Below, one piece after another: positions 32,544-40,031 of a DNA stretch of 40,410 bases. The position numbers and the translations under genes were made by a program. Positions within the stretch are counted from its first letter, which is position 1. Each line of letters starts with the position of its first letter. Under the pieces are notes generated by a model. The model was given only the letters and a program-made list of their open reading frames with translations, ran no database searches and had not been told where the DNA came from. The stretch spans positions 1-40,410 of the forward strand of contig JAGWIG010000023.1 in the NCBI GenBank assembly GCA_028873515.1. The letters run 5' to 3'. The DNA is from Pseudomonadota bacterium. Its GTDB lineage: Bacteria; Pseudomonadota; Gammaproteobacteria; Burkholderiales; REEB80.

Positions 32544-33225
32544 GTGTGTCACTTCCTGTGTCACTAGAGCTTACACTATCATCGTCTTCGGCAAAGTCTC
32601 CCTCGTCGAACCCTTCGTCTTCCTCATCGAAACCATAAGCTTCTGCTGTACGTCCTCCTGCTCCTGGAGCCACAGGCTTCTTAACCTGAATAGCGTCAAT
32701 ACGGAGAGTGATACCGGCAGTGTTAGTTGCAGGCATATAGAAAGGAACAACCACGTAGGCGACCTTCAGGAGACTTCCTCCACCGACCAGTACCTTTGTG
32801 ATGTTCTTGCCGTTGAATAGGGGGATATTAACCTTATGAACCTTTCCGTCCTTTTCATATTCAGCATTGGATGCGAACTTGAACAGATAGTCACCTGTTG
32901 GTTCCCCTTCAGCGTCCACATCTTCTACCCAGGGTAGATGCTTCTGTAAGGCTTCTATTGCTTTCTTGGCAGAAGCTTTTGCTTTGCCATCTTTACCATT
33001 TGTGGCTTTGTCTCTTAACTCTGCCAATGCTTGTTCATAAGCAGCTTCTGCATGGGGTTCTAAAGACTCAATAAGAGCTTGGGATTCTTCAGGGGACAGT
33101 CTTAAGTTTACCTTGTACTTAGGACGGCCCTTACCTCCCACATCATCTGGTTTGTTAAGGTACGGATAGACAGCGGTGCCTACTGGTGTCAGCCCTTTGA
33201 TTACTTCTTTTTTCTCTTTAGCCAT
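32506..33225 (-). CDS. Single-stranded DNA-binding protein, gp2.5-like
   Basis: 239 residues (T7 gp2.5 has 232). Begins MAKEKKEVIKGLTPVGTAVY with an OB-fold body (KYKVNLRLSP; VNIPLFNGKNITKVL; GSLLKVAYVVVPFYM; GITLRIDAIQVKK) and a long acidic tail ending STNSKEDEDF, with the terminal phenylalanine that contacts polymerase and primase-helicase. It coats ssDNA and coordinates the replisome. Confidence 0.93.
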   Translation of the reverse strand: MAKEKKEVIKGLTPVGTAVYPYLNKPDDVGGKGRPKYKVNLRLSPEESQALIESLEPHAEAAYEQALAELRDKATNGKDGKAKASAKKAIEALQKHLPWVEDVDAEGEPTGDYLFKFASNAEYEKDGKVHKVNIPLFNGKNITKVLVGGGSLLKVAYVVVPFYMPATNTAGITLRIDAIQVKKPVAPGAGGRTAEAYGFDEEDEGFDEGDFAEDDDSVSSSDTGSDTHGSTNSKEDEDF

Positions 33226-33230
33226 AATTT

Positions 33231-33485
33231 TTAATCCAAAAGTGTACGTAGAGTGTCGATTAGTATTTGAATGTGGGGCAGTAGTTTGGAACCAAAAGGC
33301 TCTTCTCCTACAAGCCCTTCAGCTATGTAGAGGAACGCTACAACCCTTTCGTTACTGAAAGTTTCAATCAGCTCATCCACGATGAACCCTTCATCTTCCA
33401 AAGCTGCCCACAAGTCTGTAGGAAGAGGCTCTCCAAGGGCTATGTACACTTGCGCTAGTGCTACTAACTGCTCTTTGAAGGACAT
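33231..33485 (-). CDS. Unknown acidic helical protein of 84 residues
   Basis: Begins MSFKEQLVALAQVYIAL and ends LRTLLD, almost entirely helical and acidic. AGGAG lies 8 nt upstream of the ATG at 33485. It immediately follows the 49-residue membrane gene and precedes SSB. In T7 this interval holds gene 2, whose small acidic product inhibits host RNA polymerase. The place fits, but no motif supports the same function. Confidence 0.6.
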   Translation of the reverse strand: MSFKEQLVALAQVYIALGEPLPTDLWAALEDEGFIVDELIETFSNERVVAFLYIAEGLVGEEPFGSKLLPHIQILIDTLRTLLD

Positions 33486-33635
33486 TCAGTTAGCTCCTAA
33501 AGTGAGAGCCAGAACACCTGCCGCCACGCCTATAGACACACTGAACGTCCCAATAAGAAATACCTTTATCAAGTCGGGAAGGGTTACTCTGATATACGGC
33601 CGGTTTTGGACGGTACTGAGATCGTTATTAAACAT
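33486..33635 (-). CDS. Small membrane protein of 49 residues, unknown
   Basis: Begins MFNNDLSTVQNRPYIRVT, then one membrane segment (LIKVFLIGTFSVSIGVAAG VLALTLGAN). The stop is followed directly by the next ATG. A GTG at 33650 would add five codons and overlap the upstream stop. Ribosome binding is weak, so coupling to the upstream gene is likely. Function unknown. Confidence 0.55.
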   Translation of the reverse strand: MFNNDLSTVQNRPYIRVTLPDLIKVFLIGTFSVSIGVAAGVLALTLGAN

Positions 33636-33646
33636 TTCGTTATTAC

Positions 33647-33919
33647 TCACATTTCGTTATCAAGGTATTGACGGATGGCTCTCACATGTTCCCCTTTCCC
33701 TTGCAATAGGGAGTCGTTCAGCATCCTTCCGGATTTACTGAGAAGCTCAGGGGAGTTAATGTTGAACCGCTTACATAGAAGGAGGAACAATATAGCTATC
33801 GCCGGTAGTCGGATGCCTGGAGGGTTTAAGTTCTGAAGAGAGTCCAGAATCCCGAACGATGCCTGCACTACTTCATCAGCTGTCGAGTTGTTTATCTGAT
33901 CGATCACGTTAGGTCTCAT
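33647..33919 (-). CDS. Unknown protein of 90 residues
   Basis: Begins MRPNVIDQINNSTADEVV and has a central hydrophobic helix (GIRLPAIAILFLLLCKRF) and a charged C-terminal helix (GEHVRAIRQYLDNEM). One possible membrane segment. The ATG overlaps the end of the hexapeptide-repeat gene. I recognise no family. Small proteins with this LPAIAILFLLL-type helix occur beside RNA polymerase genes in related phages. Confidence 0.6.
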   Translation of the reverse strand: MRPNVIDQINNSTADEVVQASFGILDSLQNLNPPGIRLPAIAILFLLLCKRFNINSPELLSKSGRMLNDSLLQGKGEHVRAIRQYLDNEM

Positions 33920-34682
33920 TAGTACCCGCTAAGGCTGTAAGGATAGAAACAAGTAAGGGGTAGAACTTCAGGGCGGTTTCTCCGTCCATTTCTTTGATAC
34001 GGTCATTACTAAATGACAGCCACGCTTCTATGCTATGGAGCTGGCACCCAACCTGCGCCATCCCTGAGTAAACGGTAATGTGATAGCTAAGTCCAGACAC
34101 GCAGACAGGGCTAATAGTCAACAGTGCGGAACCGGAGACCTGTGCGGAATCGGAGACCTTTGCGGAACCGGAGACCTGTGCGTCACCGAAGACCTGTGCG
34201 AAACCGAAGACCTTTGCGGAACCGGAGACCTTTGCGAAACCGAAGACCTGTGCGAAACCGAAGACCTGTGCGGAACCGGAGACCTTTGCGAAACCGTAGA
34301 CCTTTGCGAAACCGGAGACCTGTGCGGAACCGGAGACCTGTGCGGAACCGAAGACCTTTGCGGAACCGAAGACCTGTGCGTAACCGGAGACCTTTGTGTA
34401 ACCGAAGACCTTTACGGAACCGGATATCTGTGCGGAACCGGATATCTGTGCGAAACCGGAGACCCTTGCGGAACCGGAGACCTTTGCGGAACCGAATATC
34501 TGTGCGAAACCGAATATCTGTGCGGAACCGGAGACCTGTGCGGAACCGGAGACCTGTGCAGTATCTGCCACCCATCCTCCACCGTTTGGGTGTCGATGTG
34601 CAGGAACCGGCCCGTTGCCATCTTGGAAGTCGAATAGTGTTACAGGGCTGTCAACAGGTTGTTCATTTTCTACTTCGTTCAT
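33909..34682 (-). CDS. Hexapeptide-repeat (left-handed beta-helix) protein
   Basis: 257 residues. An N-terminal segment (TLFDFQDGNG ... HRHPNGGGWVADT) leads into 24 exact six-residue repeats at 42-185 of the pattern A-[QK]-[VI]-[SF]-G-[SF], then a 72-residue cap (SPVCVSGLSYHITVYSG ... FYPLLVSILTALAG). Hexapeptides with one aliphatic residue per strand fold as a left-handed parallel beta-helix. Here there are about eight turns. Proteins of this design, with this same type of head and tail, are common in phages but of unknown role. Start at ATG 34682. A 20-nt promoter-like motif lies 59 bases upstream. Confidence 0.78.
   Translation of the reverse strand: MNEVENEQPVDSPVTLFDFQDGNGPVPAHRHPNGGGWVADTAQVSGSAQVSGSAQIFGFAQIFGSAKVSGSARVSGFAQISGSAQISGSVKVFGYTKVSGYAQVFGSAKVFGSAQVSGSAQVSGFAKVYGFAKVSGSAQVFGFAQVFGFAKVSGSAKVFGFAQVFGDAQVSGSAKVSDSAQVSGSALLTISPVCVSGLSYHITVYSGMAQVGCQLHSIEAWLSFSNDRIKEMDGETALKFYPLLVSILTALAGTNET
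34128..34559. repeat. 18-bp tandem repeat array encoding the beta-helix
   Basis: Twenty-four copies of an 18-bp unit, on the plus strand reading ACCTGTGCGGAACCGGAG or close variants, cover 432 bases. Variation sits mainly at three or four codon positions (SGS, FGF, FGS, SGF endings), with many neighbours identical, a sign of recent expansion by slippage or unequal exchange. Long open frames on the other strand and in other frames here are side effects of the repeat. Confidence 0.9.
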
Positions 34683-34740
34683 TACTTTCTCACTTTCATA
34701 TTGAAATAATGAGCGTCCCTGCTCGTTAGTGTTTGTATAG

Positions 34741-34760
34741 CTAAGGTACAACCTTTTAAT
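34741..34760 (-). promoter_or_regulatory. 20-nt promoter-like motif after the RNA polymerase gene
   Basis: CTAAGGTACAACCTTTTAAT on the plus strand (minus: ATTAAAAGGTTGTACCTTAG) is identical to 38891-38910 and nearly identical to 4215-4234. Three 15-17 base matches in a 40-kb genome, all in leftward intergenic positions, suggest a binding site for the phage RNA polymerase. This copy lies upstream of the beta-helix gene and the replication genes. Confidence 0.5.
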
Positions 34761-34798
34761 TTATTTTATATTTCAACCAGTTATGCCTTAATAACAAC

Positions 34799-34814
34799 GT
34801 CCTTTTATGAGGAC
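34799..34814 (-). promoter_or_regulatory. GTCCT-N6-AGGAC hairpin just after the RNA polymerase
   Basis: A 5-bp perfect stem GTCCT/AGGAC with a 6-nt loop, three bases past the RNA polymerase stop. A like hairpin sits just before the RNA polymerase start (37289-37304), so the gene is bracketed by the pair. This fits excision of its message by RNase III, as in T7 early RNA. Inference only. Confidence 0.45.
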
Positions 34815-34817
34815 TCT

Positions 34818-37259
34818 TCAGGCAAAGAAGTAGAGCGACTCCTTGATTTCCTCCAGTTCCAAGGTTCCCATCGGAGGGCATTCAGGCACGTAAGCTGCTA
34901 CTTCGGATTCCGTTATTGTCTCCAGAAGCCCCTTCCTGAACTCTCCAAGAACATCCCCAGAATACTGCTCAACGAACTGTTCCCTAAGCAGTATGGACAG
35001 TTCCATCATGTTCGCTGCATGAGTACCGAAGCTGTCATGGATGAAGGAGAACGCTTCGATACCTGCTGCTAACCCTGCATTGATTGTTAACATCATGTGC
35101 GAAGCGTCACAGGAATGGATGAAGTTGGGAGCTATCCCTACTACTTGTTTCCTAGTGTTTGGTTTGGAACCTGGAGTTCCTATCAGGAAATAAGAAGCCT
35201 TACCTTTTATAAGCACCTTAATCTGCTTACTTTCCTTTTTCATGTACGCTTGCTTAACCAGTAGTCCAACCGGAGTAGTCCACTCGATAACATCAGAACA
35301 GGCAGCCGATACCTTGACAGCATCCTGAAGCCAGTCCATAGCTTGACGAGCCGCTACTACAGTGCTGCCGATAGCTTGGTAGTTGATCTTGGCAACATAG
35401 TTGGCAACTTGAGGTATAGTTAGTTCCCCAATATCAGGCAGTACGCCGTCAGCTTTCATCTTCTTCATTTCGTCAATCAGCTGGTCTCGCATACCGAACA
35501 GTGTGACAGCATAGGGTACGGTCATGGTGTTACGTTTAGCCAGCTTCCGAGTAACGAAACCCGAAGGCAGCTGCAACGCTTCTTCTACACCCTCTTCTTT
35601 ATCTGCCCAGATCAGCAAGTTGGCCCTATCAGCCACTTGCTGATAGATGTCGCTGGGTTTTTCTGAAGGAACCAGATTAGTAGCAGCCCCCCCAACGCTA
35701 TCTCTGAGCATTGCAGAATAGTTCTGGAGGCCATTACAAGTGCCATCCACTTGGATAGGGAGATGGGACACATGCTCAGGGCCATGCACATGCCACCCAA
35801 GGTAATCAAAGCAAGCAGCAAGAAACAAGAAGGGATCAGCAGCCTTAGTCCACCCTTGGTTAGCTAAAGGATCAATAGCATAGTCAAGCAGCTCCTGTGA
35901 GTGCTCTTTTACCCATTGGATACGTGCTTCATAACCTGCCTTGTCGAACCCCCATGAGTTTGCAACATGCACGAACAACCATGCTGCCCCCTCTTCACCC
36001 AAGGGTATCCCCTCAGCAAACTCCAGTAACGCCTTGGAGCTATCATCCCCTTGGGGAGACAAGCCGGTACTAATTGGATAAGCCCTTCCCCTCCAGTCAA
36101 GCGTATATGGAAAGTAAAACTCCTGTTCATCCAAGAACTTCTCGGCTATCCAGAGTTTCGTGCTGATGTCTGAGACTTTGCCTGTGATCCTGTGGTTGTA
36201 ATCATACACTTCCCGCATTGCGTTCTTGTAAGACTTCAACAGCTCAGAATCATGGTCAACCGCATCTGGACGATCAGGAAACAGCTTTCCGTCACGGGGA
36301 GGCATCTTAGCCCTATCCCCTCCCAGCTCCCACAGTGCCGACATGACATCGTAAACCTTCTTATTGATACGCCATTTGGTATTCTGGAGACCGTTGGTTG
36401 CGGAGTAGACTCTGGACAGCTGCTCTCCCATACCAGCCAGTGTTCTGAGATGCGCCTTGTCGGAAGTCTTCAGCAATGTATTATGAACTGAGTGATATCC
36501 TCCGTTGTATGGGGTTGTCCACTCCCTAGGAGGGATTAGCATGGGCAGAGAGAAGGGAGAGAGAAGGGAACATGTTTGGTGTTGCTTATTGAGCCATTGC
36601 AGCAGGCTCGCAGTTGCCTTTAGGTATGCTTGAGTGACCTTTGGGCCAGTCCGTACCAAGTCCTTCTCAAAGAAACCTGTAGTTTCTATCACTATCTCCA
36701 GCAGCCTAACACCCACATTTAGCCTGAACTCCTCAGTCCATCCCCTCTCTTGGACACCTGCATCCATCCGTTTGTAGTCTAAAGCCCTTTCCCTTTGTTT
36801 GCCGTTACCTTTATGAGCAATGTCCCTCTCGGCCCACTTTAGCTGCATTGGTGCCTGCTTCTGGAAATCTTTGTACTCCAGCATCTTTTCGAGAGCTGCG
36901 GCAATCTCGAAGGCTACCGTCTGGTACTTAGTGCCTTGCTTGATGTTGCCAATGCAGGTGCGGAGGGCAATGATGGCAGTTTCTGTGTACCCTGCTTCCT
37001 TAACTTCCCGTACCGTAGCTCCTCCCCGTCTAGCTGATGTGCCTGATAGCACAGCTTCGGCCCACTCCTCGATACCAGCAGCTACAGCAGCTACCGATTG
37101 TCTTACTAGCAGTTGACCAGGAGGCATGTTGGCTTCGTCTTCCCTTGACATTTGTTTAAAGTAGCGTTCCTGTCCCAGCCCTATCATCTCTTTTTCAAGT
37201 TCAAGTTGACGGACTAAACGTTGTTCAAAGGTTTCTAAGTGGTTACTGTTGGCTGTCAT
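34818..37259 (-). CDS. Phage RNA polymerase (single subunit), gp1-like
   Basis: 813 residues (T7 gp1 has 883). The whole catalytic set is seen: 'PYTLDWRGRAYPISTGLSPQ', motif A VDGTCNGLQNYSAMLRD with the catalytic Asp, motif B KRNTMTVPYAVTLFG, with K and Y of the active site, FIHSCDASHMM, and motif C FIHDSFGTHA. The C-terminus ESLYFFA is like T7's FAFA. It transcribes the phage middle and late genes from its own promoters. It comes late in the early block, after integrase and Rha, as in other T7-like phages with integrases. Confidence 0.95.
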   Translation of the reverse strand: MTANSNHLETFEQRLVRQLELEKEMIGLGQERYFKQMSREDEANMPPGQLLVRQSVAAVAAGIEEWAEAVLSGTSARRGGATVREVKEAGYTETAIIALRTCIGNIKQGTKYQTVAFEIAAALEKMLEYKDFQKQAPMQLKWAERDIAHKGNGKQRERALDYKRMDAGVQERGWTEEFRLNVGVRLLEIVIETTGFFEKDLVRTGPKVTQAYLKATASLLQWLNKQHQTCSLLSPFSLPMLIPPREWTTPYNGGYHSVHNTLLKTSDKAHLRTLAGMGEQLSRVYSATNGLQNTKWRINKKVYDVMSALWELGGDRAKMPPRDGKLFPDRPDAVDHDSELLKSYKNAMREVYDYNHRITGKVSDISTKLWIAEKFLDEQEFYFPYTLDWRGRAYPISTGLSPQGDDSSKALLEFAEGIPLGEEGAAWLFVHVANSWGFDKAGYEARIQWVKEHSQELLDYAIDPLANQGWTKAADPFLFLAACFDYLGWHVHGPEHVSHLPIQVDGTCNGLQNYSAMLRDSVGGAATNLVPSEKPSDIYQQVADRANLLIWADKEEGVEEALQLPSGFVTRKLAKRNTMTVPYAVTLFGMRDQLIDEMKKMKADGVLPDIGELTIPQVANYVAKINYQAIGSTVVAARQAMDWLQDAVKVSAACSDVIEWTTPVGLLVKQAYMKKESKQIKVLIKGKASYFLIGTPGSKPNTRKQVVGIAPNFIHSCDASHMMLTINAGLAAGIEAFSFIHDSFGTHAANMMELSILLREQFVEQYSGDVLGEFRKGLLETITESEVAAYVPECPPMGTLELEEIKESLYFFA

Positions 37260-37288
37260 GGTTTTTCTCTCTTCAATCGTTGAGTAAT

Positions 37289-37304
37289 GTCCTTTGTTGA
37301 GGAC
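37289..37304 (-). promoter_or_regulatory. GTCCT-N6-AGGAC hairpin before the RNA polymerase
   Basis: A 5-bp stem GTCCT/AGGAC with loop TTGTTG, about 30 bases upstream of the RNA polymerase ATG. Same design as 34799-34814. The leader between 37260 and 37377 has no gene and includes a second imperfect dyad near 37310-37345 (GGAAGCCCC/GGGGAA...). Confidence 0.45.
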
Positions 37305-37377
37305 GCTAGAGGCACAGGAAGCCCCTTCAGGGAACTTTCCCCGTGTCTATTGAGTGTGTTTTACTTTTTGATACTGC

Positions 37378-37785
37378 TTATACTACGGGTTTCTTCTTGA
37401 AAGGATCAGCGACGATAGCAGGGTCTCTCCTGGCTAACTCCACGATCCTCTTGACTAACGGCGAGTAGTCATCAGGGTTACTGGAGCCTAACTCATGGAC
37501 TTTGGATGTTTCCGGTAGTACGGACACAGCGTCTGCCTCCAGCTTGTTGTACTCGTCATCTGAAATCAACGGTACAATGTCAACGTAGTAAGCGTAGCGA
37601 TGAACCATCACCATCAGCTCCAGGTAGGAGGCAGGGATCATGGACAGTTCCCCCCTGGCAGGACAACCCAAAGTGTTACGCAAGGTAACAGGTTGATGCA
37701 CAGTCTGCGGTTGTAGGGCAACCAGTGGACACCTATCCAGAGCGAGGACAACCGGAAGAGGACTCCTAGTTTCATTTGGAGCCAT
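37378..37785 (-). CDS. DNA ligase N-terminus-like protein
   Basis: 135 residues from the ATG at 37785 (overlapping the Rha stop). Residues about 48-85, SYLELMVMVHRYAYYVDIVP and LISDDEYNKLEADAV, match the N-terminal Ia domain of NAD-dependent DNA ligases (consensus 'YYxxDxPxISDxEYDxLxxxL'), which binds nicotinamide mononucleotide. An 'S-S-N-P-D' and RIVELARRDP follow. The adenylation and OB domains are absent, so it cannot be a complete ligase. Stand-alone proteins of this type occur in phages; their role is unknown. The first 45 residues are unmatched and rich in proline. Confidence 0.55.
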   Translation of the reverse strand: MAPNETRSPLPVVLALDRCPLVALQPQTVHQPVTLRNTLGCPARGELSMIPASYLELMVMVHRYAYYVDIVPLISDDEYNKLEADAVSVLPETSKVHELGSSNPDDYSPLVKRIVELARRDPAIVADPFKKKPVV

Positions 37786-38524
37786 CCAGTAGCACAGCCA
37801 GTTCCGCCTGTAATTTCTCAACTTCCTCTTGTTTATCAGCAGCCAACCTTAGGGCTTGTGAAAAGGATGTAGGCATTGATGGTGTCGGTAAGCTCGGAAC
37901 TTTAGGTTCCTTACCCTCCAGTTCAATCCAGCGGTCAACAATAGCTGCCCTGTGCGGGATGCTGTACCCTGCAACTAAGATGTGGGATAACCGGAAGTCC
38001 AGGTTGTAGCTGGGGTACGTCTGCTTGTTCTGTGGGTGGACGTAAGGGGTCTCCCCAAAATTCGGGAGACCTAATTCTGCAAGCATCGTCCGTATGTCAG
38101 ACATCACATGGTCATGCCTCTTCCCCGTCAGCTCAGCAATCTCCAGGGAACTCATGGTTAACTGATTGTTGACTAGTGGTTTCACAAGCTCCACTTTGAC
38201 CGGCTGAGCCTTCACGGGGGTCTTATGTTTGAAAACGTTATCTATGAGCCAGTACAAGAGCTGGTTAGCTTTGGCCTTGTTTAGCTTCTTTAACAGTTTT
38301 CTACAGATGTGGCTCCCTATAACCGTAGCTCCTCCATTCCTGCCCACCTGGGCTGTTCTCAAGCTGGCTTTGGAAACTACGGTATCCAGATGGTATCTAA
38401 GGTTGGATACCACATAACCTAATGGGGCTGCCAGATCGTTGACCACTACAGCCTCTTCCCATCTTCCTCTACTATCCTGATGATATGGGCGTTGTAAGTT
38501 ACGGACGTTACAGCTGACAAACAC
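37772..38524 (-). CDS. Rha-family regulator with an N-terminal domain
   Basis: About 250 residues. The C-terminal half holds a Rha domain: LTMSSLEIAELTGKRHDHVM, SDIRTMLAELG, PYVHPQNKQTYPSYNLDF and 'IPHRAAIVDRWIELE', then a helical tail (AADKQEEVEKLQAELAVLL). Rha proteins regulate temperate-phage growth and lytic choice. The N-terminal part (EEAVVVNDLAAPLGY) is a separate unknown domain. The GTG at 38524 has no ribosome binding site, while an ATG at 38538 with AAAAGG upstream opens the wrong frame. One extra A in 'AATAAACAAG' would join them, so the true start is uncertain. Confidence 0.78.
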   Translation of the reverse strand: MFVSCNVRNLQRPYHQDSRGRWEEAVVVNDLAAPLGYVVSNLRYHLDTVVSKASLRTAQVGRNGGATVIGSHICRKLLKKLNKAKANQLLYWLIDNVFKHKTPVKAQPVKVELVKPLVNNQLTMSSLEIAELTGKRHDHVMSDIRTMLAELGLPNFGETPYVHPQNKQTYPSYNLDFRLSHILVAGYSIPHRAAIVDRWIELEGKEPKVPSLPTPSMPTSFSQALRLAADKQEEVEKLQAELAVLLDGSK

Positions 38525-38543
38525 ACTTGTTTATTCATTTCGT

Positions 38544-38705
38544 TTACCTTTTGTTCAAAGTTGGAACTGCTTTATGTACGTCCTTCCGTTTAAACATCGG
38601 ATCGTCCTTGACTCGATGGAGCCACCAGTCCATTTGTTGCCTTACCTGCTCGTCAGTCTGGTGGAACTGAGAAAGCTTAACCATCTTCCTTGTTGCGGTA
38701 CTCAT
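38544..38705 (-). CDS. Small basic protein of 53 residues, unknown
   Basis: Begins MSTATRKMVKLSQFHQ and ends VPTLNKR. Strongly basic and tryptophan-containing (MDWWLHRVKDDPMFKRKDV). It is the first gene after the duplicated module, between integrase and the Rha-like gene. A possible DNA-binding or accessory protein to the integration switch, by place only. Confidence 0.55.
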   Translation of the reverse strand: MSTATRKMVKLSQFHQTDEQVRQQMDWWLHRVKDDPMFKRKDVHKAVPTLNKR

Positions 38706-38739
38706 TAGTTACTACCTGTTGATCTGTTGCGTCCTCGTA

Positions 38740-38910
38740 AGGGGTTAACCTTAAGTAGACTATAAGTATAGCTGTTGACTATAAGTAACTATAAGTTACC
38801 TTAGTTTATTTATTTCTGTACCCTCATCCATGTCCTTACTGGAGGACTTACTGAGAGGAGATTAAGTCAGACTTATAGTTATCTCCCCTGCTAAGGTACA
38901 ACCTTTTAAT
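38740..38910. repeat. Duplicated module, copy B, after the integrase
   Basis: 144 bases (38740-38883) identical to 4054-4207 except for one missing 10-base unit, plus the shared motif at 38891-38910. Decamers lie at 38758, 38777 and 38787, an inverted copy at 38871-38880 and a GTCCT/AGGAC hairpin at 38832-38847. Placement next to the integrase makes integrase arm-type sites a reasonable guess. No gene lies in 38706-38930. Confidence 0.85.
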
Positions 38911-38930
38911 TGTTCTTAACTTTCAGTTAC

Positions 38931-40031
38931 TTACCGAAACAGCTTGTCCACCCCATTTTGTGCTGCTGGTGTGCTGTTGATTATGTTTCGTTTAGTGTTC
39001 ATTGTTTCCAGCACGTTAACTAAAGGTGATAGCGAGTCCACATTAAGATGGATATACCTGTTCGTGGTTGTGGCTGACTTATGGCCCAGGAACTCTTTAA
39101 CCATCGGCGCATTGATCCCTGCCTCAATCAATCGGGTAGCCGTAGTGTGACGTAGAGTGTGCCTAACGAGCGTTTTATCCTCCCCCAGCCCTACCTGTTG
39201 CTTAGCCCAATTCCACGACCTAGCGGCTTGTTTATAGTTATATATGAAGGGTTTTGGGTGGCCTACTTGCTGCCAGTTGGTTAGTATTTCAACAGCTCTT
39301 AACGTCAACGGCTTGGTAACTGATGAGCCGCTTTTAGTGTCAGGCAGAGTCAGGCAGTGTCTTTCCCAGTCAACTTGTTTCCACTCCAGAGTCAATAACT
39401 CCCCAATCCTACAGCCAGTTTCGAGAAGTAACTCGAAGAGGAGGAGAGATTCTTTATGTACAGGATCGATGGATAAGGCTAGTGTCTTCCAGATTGCGTC
39501 TTGTTCGTCCTGAGCACATACCCTGGTATTCTGACTCTCTTTGAACAAGGGGACTTTAGGGGCCTTATCGATATACCCTGAGTCAACTCCCCATGACAGG
39601 ATGTATGTCAGCGTGGTTAGGATTCGATTGATTGAGGCTGGTGTATAGCCCTTCCCTCTATGGTGTTCCAGTTTGGTAAGCGCCAATATCATGTCATTAA
39701 CCATACCTCTAGTTACTTGAGATAACTGAGTGTCCCCAGGGATGTAGCGCTTGAGCACGTTAAACCGATAAGTCGGGCCTGTGGTGTCTTTCAGCTTGCT
39801 CCAATGTGTTGCATGGATATAGTCAAAAGCTTCTTGCAGTGTCTTACTCTTGACTATACCCATACTTCCGGCCACACTCGTTTGATAGGAACCATCGATT
39901 AGTGACCGCTCGATGCTTTTGGCACGTACTGTGGCCTCTCGTTTATCTGAGGTTCTGAGGGATTGACGGACTGACTTACCGCCATACTCAACATGTACGT
40001 GGTATGTGTTACCTCTAAGGAAAATTCGCAT
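38931..40031 (-). CDS. Tyrosine recombinase (integrase)
   Basis: 366 residues from the ATG at 40031 (GGAG 7 nt upstream). An N-terminal AP2-like beta domain (FLRGNTYHVHVEYGGKSVRQ), a core-binding SAM-like domain about 60-165, and a C-terminal catalytic domain with R208 (ETGCRIGELL), K233 (DTKSGS), H291/R294 (RHTLRHT), H317 (LGHKS) and Y326 (NRYIHL). All active residues are present, so it should be functional for phage integration. Integrases upstream of the RNA polymerase occur in some cyanophages and pelagiphages, while T7 itself lacks one. The attachment site is not located. Confidence 0.94.
   Translation of the reverse strand: MRIFLRGNTYHVHVEYGGKSVRQSLRTSDKREATVRAKSIERSLIDGSYQTSVAGSMGIVKSKTLQEAFDYIHATHWSKLKDTTGPTYRFNVLKRYIPGDTQLSQVTRGMVNDMILALTKLEHHRGKGYTPASINRILTTLTYILSWGVDSGYIDKAPKVPLFKESQNTRVCAQDEQDAIWKTLALSIDPVHKESLLLFELLLETGCRIGELLTLEWKQVDWERHCLTLPDTKSGSSVTKPLTLRAVEILTNWQQVGHPKPFIYNYKQAARSWNWAKQQVGLGEDKTLVRHTLRHTTATRLIEAGINAPMVKEFLGHKSATTTNRYIHLNVDSLSPLVNVLETMNTKRNIINSTPAAQNGVDKLFR

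Noticed and set aside
34124-34729. Long plus-strand and alternative-frame open frames with RNRRP and CETEDLCG repeats
   Set aside because: They are mirror frames of the 18-bp tandem array that encodes the beta-helix protein; they lack ribosome binding sites and plausible protein composition.
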